Below, piece after piece: positions 1 through 5,589 of a stretch of 8,077 nucleotides of DNA. Positions within the stretch are counted from its first letter, which is position 1. Each line of letters opens with the position of its first letter. The notes beneath the pieces were generated by a model. That model had not been told where the DNA came from. It did not search any database and saw only the letters and a program-made list of their open reading frames with translations. A program made the position numbers and the translations under genes. This DNA comes from an uncultured Clostridia bacterium (GTDB lineage Bacteria; Bacillota; Clostridia; Peptostreptococcales; Anaerovoracaceae): positions 1 to 8,077 of the forward strand of contig CAKQIZ010000081.1 in assembly GCA_934247125.1 (NCBI GenBank). The letters are read 5' to 3'.

Positions 1-1115
1 CACTCTCCGCCAAAGCCTCTGCCCTGTCTTACTTTAGCCGTTCCTCCGTCTCTCACTTTCGTAGGATTGTTCATCTTTACGAACGTCACTTCAAGAAGCT
101 CCTGCGCGAATTCCTTTGTTATGGCGCCATCAGCAACATCCTTTTCATAATAAGGATACAGCCACTGATCCATTCTGCCGTATGAAACCGAGTGACCGTT
201 GCTTTCGATCTGCGTCATCGTAGTGGCAAAGTTGAAAAGCTGCAGCGCCTGCCAGAAGCTCTCAGCCGGTCCGCCTGCGATCTGTCTGCAATTGTCCGCC
301 ATAGCCAGAAGCTCAGCCTTCCTTACGGCATCGCTTTCTTTTTCCGCCTTCTGCCGTGCCAGTTCTTCATATCTCCTGATATATTTCTTCGCTGCGTTAT
401 GACATATGAGGACAGCATCATAGAATTCTCTCTTTACTGCAAAATCCGGGTCTTCTTTTGTCAGCTTAGAAAGGCCTTCTTCTGCTCTTTTTATCATGCC
501 GTCGAAGCCTTCTTTCATGATCCTCTCATAGTCCATCACCAGATGACCGATCCCGCCGTAGTGATACAGATTCGTCTGGAAAATCTTCTTGCCTGTCTCA
601 GATCCCTTGGTCATTTCTTCATCCATGTATTCATTGGCAAGATCCTCGACGGTTTTGCCTTTCCAGTAGTGGCAGAGTTCTATGAATTCCTCCCTGTCTT
701 CTTCATTTGCAAAATAATGCTGATCATGTGCACGTTCTTCGAACGGCTCGTAAAGCGCCTCATGAAGCATCCAGTCGATCGAGAACTCAGGGTACTGTGG
801 CGACGCTTTTGCCGGAGCACATATTTCGCCAAGTATCAGGTCTTCATCGTAGATCCTGAGCGTGGCATTCATCAGTATTTTTTCAAAAGCCTTTGCACAC
901 CTGATCTTCACAGTCGCCCTTTCATTTTCCTGATATGCTTCCGTGATGTTTCTGAAGCGCTCCACATCTATAAGATATTCACGATCCAGAAACGCCTTTC
1001 TCAGGTGATTCACACGCGGATACGGAGACCAGTCTTTGTGGCCGACTTCGTATCCTATGCTGTATGTCTTGTCAAACGGATCGACGCCGCATGCCGTACA
1101 ATGTATATTGTTCAT
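1..1115 (-). CDS. Glycyl radical enzyme, PFL2/dehydratase-type, N-terminal part (runs off window)
   Basis: The minus strand reads openly from an ATG at 1115 to the window edge, giving 371 residues of a protein that is usually about 800 long. The N-terminal region has the look of the pyruvate-formate-lyase-like family: a PYPRVNHLRKAFLD opening, a VERFRNITEAYQ helix, then a GGPAESFWQALQLFNF block (about 281-296) and ESNGHSVSYGRMDQWLYPYY (about 304-323), which matches the ESxGHSxSxGRxDQ signature of the glycerol/choline/hydroxyproline dehydratase-lyase group. The catalytic Cys and the C-terminal Gly-radical loop lie outside, so the substrate cannot be assigned. Two in-frame ATGs exist at 1121 and 1115; GGGAGG (1124-1129) is only about 2 bases from the first but 8 from the second, so 1115 is chosen. 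The activase ends 24 bp upstream, so the pair is almost certainly cotranscribed. An N-terminal CTAC (C6, C9) is odd for the family. Confidence 0.92.
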   Translation of the reverse strand, partial: MNNIHCTACGVDPFDKTYSIGYEVGHKDWSPYPRVNHLRKAFLDREYLIDVERFRNITEAYQENERATVKIRCAKAFEKILMNATLRIYDEDLILGEICAPAKASPQYPEFSIDWMLHEALYEPFEERAHDQHYFANEEDREEFIELCHYWKGKTVEDLANEYMDEEMTKGSETGKKIFQTNLYHYGGIGHLVMDYERIMKEGFDGMIKRAEEGLSKLTKEDPDFAVKREFYDAVLICHNAAKKYIRRYEELARQKAEKESDAVRKAELLAMADNCRQIAGGPAESFWQALQLFNFATTMTQIESNGHSVSYGRMDQWLYPYYEKDVADGAITKEFAQELLEVTFVKMNNPTKVRDGGTAKVRQGRGFGGE

Positions 1116-1139
1116 ACTCATATCCTCCCATCAGTTCCT

Positions 1140-2081
1140 TTATTTTTCTTTCGTGCCTACGACACAATGTATTCCTCGGTCATTAAAATAACCTGCTATT
1201 TTCTCAACTTTCTTCTGGAATTCCTCTCTGTCGAATTCCAGATCTTTCATCTCATAGACCCGGTCCAGAGACATGCACTTTTCTTCGCCCATTCTCATAA
1301 AGCTCAGCAGCTGCAGAGTCTTCAGCCTTTCCCCTATATTCTGCTCTATAAAATCTGCCGTCCTGCTGATGTTCTTCATATCGTCATTTATTCCCGGGAT
1401 AAGAGGTATCCTCAGGATCATATCATGCCCTTCGAGAGCCAGACGTCTGAGATTTTCCAGAATTTTTTCACACCCTGCTCCGGTATACTTTCTGTGGATC
1501 TCACTGTCCATATGCTTTATATCAGAAATGATCAGGTCTGCATACCTGACCACATCTTCTGCGATTTTCCAGTCGATATTGAATGTGGATTCCAGGCATG
1601 TGTGTATCCCCGCATCACGGCAGGCTTTCAGAAGTTCCCTGGTGAAATCGCTCTGCATCAGAGGATCCCCGCCGGAAACCGTGACTCCGCCGCCGGATCG
1701 TTCGTAATAGTTTCTGTCCTTTTCGATCACTGCCATGACATCGCTGACAAGCATATCCTCTCCCCATGCTTTTAAAGCACCTGACGGACATGCTTCAACA
1801 CATTTCAGGCAGCCGACACATCTGCTTCTGTCTATTCCTGCGATCTTTTCTCTTCCAAAGAGGAGAGCCTGCTGTCTGCATGCCTTTATGCAAAGGCCGC
1901 ACTTTTCCTCCGAAATACATTTTACAGGATATACGCCCGGTTCTTTCGCAAGCCTCTGGCTTTCAGGATTGCTGCACCATTTGCATTTCATCATACAGCC
2001 TTTTACAAAGATCTCAGTCCTGATCCCGGGACCGTCATTTATCGTATAACGCTGTATATTAAAAACTGTACCTTTTTCCAA
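1140..2081 (-). CDS. Glycyl-radical-enzyme activase (radical SAM, two extra 4Fe-4S motifs)
   Basis: This 313-residue protein is the activating enzyme that uses S-adenosylmethionine to place the glycyl radical on the partner enzyme encoded 24 bp downstream. Residues 17-21 (DGPGI) and the radical SAM cluster motif CMMKCKWC (C29, C33, C36), followed by SNPES, are typical of the family. An inserted ferredoxin-like segment has two cysteine sets: C55/C61/C64/C68 and C88/C91/C94/C98, as in activases of PFL2-type enzymes and unlike the short PflA of pyruvate formate-lyase. GGGVTVSGGDP (130-140) is the SAM-binding glycine motif; it has Asp where Glu is more usual. The start is TTG at 2081, preceded by GAGG with 6 bases of spacing; the ATG at 2109 is out of frame. 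The protein is cytosolic. The family is certain, but which glycyl radical enzyme it serves is inferred from adjacency. Confidence 0.95.
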   Translation of the reverse strand: MEKGTVFNIQRYTINDGPGIRTEIFVKGCMMKCKWCSNPESQRLAKEPGVYPVKCISEEKCGLCIKACRQQALLFGREKIAGIDRSRCVGCLKCVEACPSGALKAWGEDMLVSDVMAVIEKDRNYYERSGGGVTVSGGDPLMQSDFTRELLKACRDAGIHTCLESTFNIDWKIAEDVVRYADLIISDIKHMDSEIHRKYTGAGCEKILENLRRLALEGHDMILRIPLIPGINDDMKNISRTADFIEQNIGERLKTLQLLSFMRMGEEKCMSLDRVYEMKDLEFDREEFQKKVEKIAGYFNDRGIHCVVGTKEK

Positions 2082-2109
2082 AACAGACCTCTTTTTTATG
2101 TATCTTCAT

Positions 2110-2143
2110 AAAAACTGCTATATATCCATCATCGGAACAGCAG
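2110..2143 (-). terminator. Possible attenuator-type terminator hairpin before the activase
   Basis: Read on the minus strand, CUGCUGU (2143-2137) can pair with AUAGCAG (2121-2115), with an inner UCC/GGA pair, and the stem is followed directly by five U (2114-2110). The stem is only moderate (7 bp with one G-U pair, a bulge, then 3 bp). It overlaps the 3' arm of the competing hairpin at 2131-2162, so both cannot form at once. This could be an attenuator for the activase/glycyl radical enzyme genes or a weak intercistronic terminator. Only the pairing is seen; function is inferred. Confidence 0.4.
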
Positions 2144-2190
2144 AAATATCCGCTGTCCCGACAACAATCTTTCGGACTTTCGCTGTCCGA
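2131..2190 (-). promoter_or_regulatory. Structured leader with two hairpins upstream of the activase
   Basis: Two inverted repeats lie in the 144-bp gap between the cyclase and activase genes. The first has perfect 6-bp arms, TCGGAC 2172-2177 and GTCCGA 2185-2190. The second has 11-bp arms, 2131-2141 and 2152-2162, which pair fully in minus-strand RNA when two G-U pairs are allowed. The segment CGG(G)ACAGCG occurs in both upstream arms, so the downstream GCUGUUCCGA could pair with either copy. The second hairpin shares 2131-2143 with the terminator-like hairpin and would act as an anti-terminator in an attenuation model. It does not match a riboswitch class I can recognise. Confidence 0.4.
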
Positions 2191-2206
2191 TCACCATTGA
2201 TTTATC

Positions 2207-2239
2207 ATTATAATACCAGATACGACTAGACTATTGCAA
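2207..2239 (-). promoter_or_regulatory. Candidate promoter for the activase and glycyl radical enzyme genes
   Basis: On the minus strand TTGCAA (2239-2234, inside the end of the cyclase gene) is followed after 18 bases by TATTAT (2215-2210), which overlaps a perfect TATAAT (2212-2207). A start near 2200 would give a leader of about 120 nt containing all three hairpins. The -35 match is only 4 of 6, so this is a candidate. Confidence 0.4.
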
Positions 2240-3200
2240 TCGGTCTGATAAACATTCCTGTTGCACCTCTGATCTTAAGCGAAGCAACAACGAAGCAGAA
2301 TTCGTATACCTTGTCTTTAGCAAGTTCATGACTCTGGACCAGTTCCATGAAGTGCACGCCCTGACGGATCAGGCAGTAGTCATGCACCGGATGCGGATGT
2401 CCCGGCCACGACATCGTACCGTCAGCATTGTGAAGCTCGAACGCAGTCATGTCATTGCCAAGCAGTACTGCGCCCTTTTCCTCTACCAGGTATCTCGCAC
2501 CTTCAAGTGTCAGACCTGCGCCTACACATTTATCCTGCTCAGGCCATGTTTCGCCAAGACGCATCAAAACGCAGTCGTTCTTCTTTATCTCAACGCCTTC
2601 CCACTCTGCACAGCCGATGATATCATCGATCGTGATGCCATAGTTCGCATCTACATGATCTACGCCCTTGTAGCCTGCAATATCAAGAAGTACGCCTCTT
2701 GTAATGATAGGAGGGATGGTTTCTGCACCCGTCTTTGTCGGGCCATAGTCACCTCTCTGATTAAAGCCGTTGTACCAGTGATCGTCTTCTCCGACTGTAA
2801 GATGACACAGACCATCTATATGAGTTCCTAAATGGACAGGTCCTACCAGCAGTTCAGTATTCAGTCCTGCGTTATACTGAGGATCATTTACCTCAGGAGA
2901 GAGCCATCCGCCTTTTTTGTTCCATGCATATGCCGGATCATATGCAGTATCAGTCATTCCGCGTCTTCCTGTCGGAGTTGCATATGTAACAAGGTCGAAG
3001 CCCGGATGTCCGTGCCATACAGGCTGTCCATGGAAGCGTTCTGTTTCGAGATCATATATTTTACCTTTTTTGATCAGCGAAACTGCACGAACGACATCTG
3101 CAGCCGTCAGTTCATTCAGTGCTCCGACTTCGTCGTCTTTGCCCCATCTTCCCCATGCGGTATCCGTCAGCCACGACGCATCTTTATAATCTTTCTTCAT
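2226..3200 (-). CDS. Cyclase-family metal-dependent hydrolase (kynurenine formamidase/isatin hydrolase-like)
   Basis: This 324-residue protein belongs to the cyclase family (PF04199), whose known members are Mn/Zn-dependent hydrolases that cleave amide bonds, for example N-formylkynurenine or the lactam ring of isatin. The family motif HxGTHxDxxxH is intact at residues 123-133 (H123, T126, H127, D129, H133). The N-terminal stretch WLTDTAWGRWGKDDEVGALNELT (10-32) is typical of the longer, about 320-residue subgroup rather than the roughly 210-residue bacterial KynB. No signal peptide is present, so it is cytosolic. The ATG at 3200 has AAGGAGG with 7 bases of spacing. It starts 66 bp after the DUF1097 gene, on the same strand. 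A role in opening a cyclic amide, or hydrolysing an amide or ester, to supply the glycyl radical enzyme is plausible but inferred; the substrate is unknown. No tryptophan-pathway genes are visible to support a kynurenine function. Confidence 0.88.
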   Translation of the reverse strand: MKKDYKDASWLTDTAWGRWGKDDEVGALNELTAADVVRAVSLIKKGKIYDLETERFHGQPVWHGHPGFDLVTYATPTGRRGMTDTAYDPAYAWNKKGGWLSPEVNDPQYNAGLNTELLVGPVHLGTHIDGLCHLTVGEDDHWYNGFNQRGDYGPTKTGAETIPPIITRGVLLDIAGYKGVDHVDANYGITIDDIIGCAEWEGVEIKKNDCVLMRLGETWPEQDKCVGAGLTLEGARYLVEEKGAVLLGNDMTAFELHNADGTMSWPGHPHPVHDYCLIRQGVHFMELVQSHELAKDKVYEFCFVVASLKIRGATGMFIRPIAIV

Positions 3201-3266
3201 AATAAAACCTCCTTGAAAATCCTTTATAGTTTTAATAACGTTTTATAAATCCCGTTATCAGCAGTA

Positions 3267-3785
3267 TTATTCTGCCGTTTCTTCAGTCGATGCTTTACCT
3301 TTTGACGCCCACTTGGCACATAAAGGTCCGCCTTCATTACACAGGAGTCCGAGACATACTCCCAGTGTGAGCGTTATGCCTACGACCCACCAGTTGCTCC
3401 CGCCTTGTGAAAAACATGTGGAAATACCTCCGAATGCTGCAGGCACCATATTGATCAGATGCTTGTTCTCAAAACACATCATCATACAAGATGCAACTGT
3501 AAATATTGCCACAGAAAGTGCCATTGAAAACACCGGTCCGATCCCTGCAAACACATTAGCGAAAAACAGCATGATCAATCCCCATGCAACACCCAGCCAG
3601 CTGCTTACTATCTGCGGGAAAAAATCTTTTCTCAACGCACCACCGTTAAAGAATATCGGCAATGCAACAAATGTTATCCAGATACACCCATACTCAGCCA
3701 GTGGACTGAACAGATAACAGATAACATACACTCCTGTCCAGCCGCCGATCCATAAAGACCAGTAAAACTTTGCCAAGTTTGTCAT
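3267..3785 (-). CDS. Small integral membrane protein, DUF1097-like
   Basis: A 172-residue, very hydrophobic protein with about five or six membrane segments (roughly 10-27, 33-47, 57-78, 82-104, 110-126, 132-150) and a short charged C-terminal tail (KASTEETAE). Its size, the WxxWIGxWTG opening, the FFNGGALRKDFFPQ loop and the GGISTCFSQGG loop resemble the DUF1097 inner-membrane family (E. coli YcdZ type), whose function is unknown. The ATG at 3785 has AGGAGG with 9 bases of spacing. It is the first gene of the operon-like run to the hydrolase and glycyl radical enzyme, so a role as channel, exporter or importer for a small substrate or product is a reasonable inference, not shown. The family assignment is from memory of the pattern and could be wrong; that it is a membrane protein is secure. 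Confidence 0.75.
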   Translation of the reverse strand: MTNLAKFYWSLWIGGWTGVYVICYLFSPLAEYGCIWITFVALPIFFNGGALRKDFFPQIVSSWLGVAWGLIMLFFANVFAGIGPVFSMALSVAIFTVASCMMMCFENKHLINMVPAAFGGISTCFSQGGSNWWVVGITLTLGVCLGLLCNEGGPLCAKWASKGKASTEETAE

Positions 3786-3846
3786 TTACCATAACCTCCT
3801 TACAAATATCCATATAATCACGATAAATTATTTTGATTTCATTCAT

Positions 3847-3859
3847 TAACAAGCTTGTT
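3847..3859 (-). promoter_or_regulatory. 12-bp perfect palindrome, candidate operator of the operon
   Basis: AACAAGCTTGTT (3848-3859) is self-complementary over 12 bp and lies about 63 bp before the DUF1097 start codon. Its downstream half overlaps a -35-like TTGTTA (3852-3847, minus strand), which is 16 bases from a poor -10, TAATTT (3830-3825). A dyad at a weak -35 is what an activator-dependent promoter would look like, and a LuxR-type regulator is encoded just upstream. Binding is not shown, and AT-rich DNA yields chance palindromes. Confidence 0.35.
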
Positions 3860-3926
3860 TGTTGATTTTATTTTAATTGCAATTTTCAGAAAACTCCATA
3901 AGGATTGCTTCTCATTTTTTCGCACG

Positions 3927-3960
3927 AAAAAATCCCCGGTTTTTATTCCGGAGATTTTTA
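3927..3960 (-). terminator. Rho-independent terminator downstream of the LuxR-type gene
   Basis: Minus-strand RNA forms a 12-bp stem, AAAAAUCUCCGG with CCGGGGAUUUUU (one U-G pair), around an AU-rich 8-base loop, ending in a U run. It is perfect only on the minus strand; on the plus strand there is a C-A mismatch, although the A and T flanks could let it act both ways. It lies about 140 bp past the LuxR-type stop codon and isolates that gene from the DUF1097 operon, unless it serves as an attenuator for read-through. Confidence 0.85.
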
Positions 3961-4012
3961 TCATCTGACTTACAGTATAGGTAAATACATAAAATATCGA
4001 AAAACGGATACC

Positions 4013-4071
4013 TGTGATAACGGCAGCTGCGACAGGCAGCGACCCTTCTCCACAGTTTCCATTCTATCACA
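4013..4071 (-). other. Nested inverted repeats between the LuxR-type gene and its terminator
   Basis: TGTGATA (4013-4019) is complementary to TATCACA (4065-4071), and inside them GCAGC (4024-4028) pairs with GCTGC (on the plus strand, GCAGCTGCGACAGGCAGC contains the two arms). A competing pair CTGTG (4012-4016) with CACAG (4051-4055) shares bases with the outer stem. This is more structure than expected for a 3' untranslated region. It could be a stable mRNA end, a small RNA, or a leader element placed before the terminator. I do not recognise an RNA family. Confidence 0.35.
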
Positions 4072-4099
4072 TTACTATAGACCTAATAGGCATTTCTCC

Positions 4100-5221
4100 C
4101 TATTCTTCCGACTTGTCTTCACCGTCAGCACCGTTTAAGATCTCATACAGCTCGTATCTGCTGTTGACTCCGCACTTTGAAAAAATGTTCTGCACATGGT
4201 TTTTTACGGTATGATAGCTGATACATAATTCATCTGCTATCTTCTGATAAGTGAGCCCTTTACACAGAAAAACAGCCACTTTTTGCTCAGCTGCGGTCAG
4301 CGAGAGTTCTTTGAATGATTTCTGTTTTACCAAGTCCTTCTGCGAAATGGTGATCCAGTGATATCTGTCGATGATCCCGTGATTGTAACTCTGCTCATAT
4401 GTATAGATCCTGAATACAAGATTTTTTATTTTTTTGACTACAGCCCCATCCTCTTCTGCGTTTCCTGCCTCTATGCCCAGAAGAAACGGAAGCCACAGAC
4501 ATGGTCCGCCGCTTTCCAGCTGCATCGATATCGCGTCTCCGCATATACCTGTCAAAAGCCGCACAGCCTCTTTGTTGTACCCCATAACATGTGTAAAATC
4601 ATCAGTTATCAGATACGCACGCGCTCCCGAGGAAATGATCTCATCCTTGATTTCCGATATGATCTTAGTCTGCTCATGTTTTTTAAAGCCTGAGTATGTC
4701 ATCGCTATATACTGATATATCTCTTTAAAATTTTCGATCTCCTCATCTGAGTAATCTCCTTCCTCAAAGCTTTTGAAAAATGAGATCTGTATATATGCGT
4801 TTAACCCGAAAGCAAGCGAAAGCACATAGTGACCTCCGAACTGCTTCTCCATCCACTGCACAAAACGTGAGCTGTCATACTGCCCCTCCTCATAATAATC
4901 TGAAGCTCTGTAGATCCTTGGCTCATGATTAAAATAAGTCAGCTCGTCTCTGACCGCTTCTCTGTACATCTCCTGCCGCATCTTATCATAGGGCATTATC
5001 CCTGAATACGCATGATCCGGCGCCGCTTCCTGTATCCCTTTTTTGGTTATCCAGGAAAGAAAATTTCCATCTGTATCAAAAATCAGGATCATTGCTTTTT
5101 TCAGTCCGAAATCCCTCTGCAGTTCGTCCAGCAGCGCTACATTAAAAAGTTCCCTGGCTGAAATCTGTTTTTCAGACATATCCGTTACAAACCGCGATAC
5201 TGATTTATCAGGATAAACCAA
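4100..5221 (-). CDS. LuxR-family one-component transcriptional regulator
   Basis: The C-terminal 60 residues (about 309-366 counted from the GTG at 5230) form a LuxR/GerE helix-turn-helix: LSLTAAEQKVAVFLCKGLTYQKIA, then ISYHTVKNHVQNIFSKCGVNSR, with the recognition-helix residues TVKNHV. There is no phospho-acceptor receiver domain. The N-terminal part (about 20-185) resembles a GAF-type sensor fold and the middle (about 195-290) is PAS-like, so it probably senses a small molecule directly; this domain call is tentative. Two in-frame starts are possible: GTG at 5230, which overlaps the Shine-Dalgarno GGAAGG (5230-5235), and TTG at 5221, which has 8 bases of spacing; the TTG is preferred. It is encoded just upstream of, and on the same strand as, the membrane protein/hydrolase/glycyl radical enzyme genes but separated by a terminator, which fits a local regulator. 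Cytosolic. Confidence 0.9.
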   Translation of the reverse strand: MVYPDKSVSRFVTDMSEKQISARELFNVALLDELQRDFGLKKAMILIFDTDGNFLSWITKKGIQEAAPDHAYSGIMPYDKMRQEMYREAVRDELTYFNHEPRIYRASDYYEEGQYDSSRFVQWMEKQFGGHYVLSLAFGLNAYIQISFFKSFEEGDYSDEEIENFKEIYQYIAMTYSGFKKHEQTKIISEIKDEIISSGARAYLITDDFTHVMGYNKEAVRLLTGICGDAISMQLESGGPCLWLPFLLGIEAGNAEEDGAVVKKIKNLVFRIYTYEQSYNHGIIDRYHWITISQKDLVKQKSFKELSLTAAEQKVAVFLCKGLTYQKIADELCISYHTVKNHVQNIFSKCGVNSRYELYEILNGADGEDKSEE

Positions 5222-5270
5222 TTTCTGCACCTTCCTTTCTCACCATATATCGCATCTATATCTCACAGTT

Positions 5271-5299
5271 ATTATATATCTGCATTTAAAAATTTGCTT
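5271..5299 (-). promoter_or_regulatory. Candidate promoter of the LuxR-type gene
   Basis: A perfect TATAAT lies on the minus strand at 5276-5271, about 50 bases before the preferred TTG start. The base run 17 bases upstream (AAGCAA, 5299-5294) is a poor -35, so the promoter may be weak or need an activator, for example its own product. Confidence 0.45.
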
Positions 5300-5308
5300 T
5301 TTTACATT

Positions 5309-5404
5309 TTACATTATTTCCACCATGGCATTCAACTGTATTATCATGTCTGCACATCGTTTAAAATTCTGCCGCAGCTTTTTCCTCTGTGTTTTCAATT
5401 GCAT
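5309..5404 (-). CDS. Possible 31-residue small protein or leader peptide
   Basis: A short ORF from ATG at 5404 to TAA at 5309 would encode 31 residues, beginning MQLKTQRKKLRQNFKRC and ending NAMVEIM. The ribosome binding site is good: GAGAGG (5411-5416) with 6 bases to the ATG. The N-terminal half is strongly basic (seven Lys/Arg among the first 16 residues), and the second half is mostly hydrophobic, as in an amphipathic small peptide. It is upstream of and on the same strand as the LuxR-type gene, with that gene's TATAAT in between, so it may be independent or a leader. I recognise no family, and a chance ORF of this length is quite possible; the binding site is the main support. Confidence 0.4.
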   Translation of the reverse strand: MQLKTQRKKLRQNFKRCADMIIQLNAMVEIM

Positions 5405-5506
5405 AAATTACCTCTCTCTTTAAATTCTCTCAAACAAAACTAACGTAGTCATTGTGATGTTTAGAGAAGTTTCAGTTTATTTCCAGAGCAACTTTTTAAG
5501 CAGATT

Positions 5507-5549
5507 TTGACATTTGAACAACACTTTGCCATCTTTTTTATGGTATCAT
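5507..5549 (+). promoter_or_regulatory. Candidate promoter of the transglutaminase-like lipoprotein gene
   Basis: A perfect -35 TTGACA (5507-5512) is followed at 17 bases only by CATCTT (5530-5535); better -10 matches, TATGGT (5539-5544) and TATCAT (5544-5549), are too far away. The assignment of the -10 is therefore uncertain. Confidence 0.3.
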
Positions 5550-5589
5550 AAGAAAGATTTGCCGAACCAACAACACATGGAGGATCTTT

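Larger units (their letters stand above)
3786..4099. other. 314-bp intergenic region between the regulator and the operon
   Basis: No convincing gene lies here. In minus-strand order it holds CCTAATAGG (4082-4090, a short palindrome) next to TATAGT (4080-4075, -10-like), a segment of nested inverted repeats (4013-4071), a clear terminator (3927-3960), an AT-rich stretch with AATTGCAATT (3875-3884) and the palindrome at 3848-3859, then the ribosome binding site of the DUF1097 gene. Whether the operon is driven from a promoter after the terminator, or by read-through from further up, cannot be decided from sequence. Confidence 0.6.
5222..5589. other. Divergent intergenic region between the LuxR-type gene and the lipoprotein gene
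   Basis: This AT-rich stretch of about 370 bp separates two divergent genes. It contains a TATAAT box for the regulator, one small ORF (5309-5404, minus) and a TTGACA box for the plus-strand gene. I see no RNA gene, insertion sequence or long repeat in 5405-5506. Confidence 0.6.

Noticed and set aside
192..1775. A 527-codon plus-strand open frame opposite the glycyl radical enzyme and activase
   Set aside because: The minus strand encodes two well-recognised enzymes across this span with proper ribosome binding sites. The plus-strand product has no domain-like pattern, is rich in Phe/His/Cys and spans the boundary of both genes, as expected for an antisense shadow.
3235..3258. Inverted repeat ATAACG/CGTTAT between the DUF1097 and cyclase genes
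   Set aside because: The stem is only 6 bp, AT-rich, with a 12-base loop and no adjacent U run, so it is not a credible terminator.
3970..4062. A 30-codon minus-strand ORF between the LuxR-type gene and the terminator
   Set aside because: It has no Shine-Dalgarno and sits on the inverted-repeat segment, which explains the sequence better as RNA structure.
3905..4214. Plus-strand ORFs of 66-77 codons over the terminator and the end of the LuxR-type gene
   Set aside because: They run through the terminator hairpin and a real gene on the other strand, and have no credible ribosome binding site.
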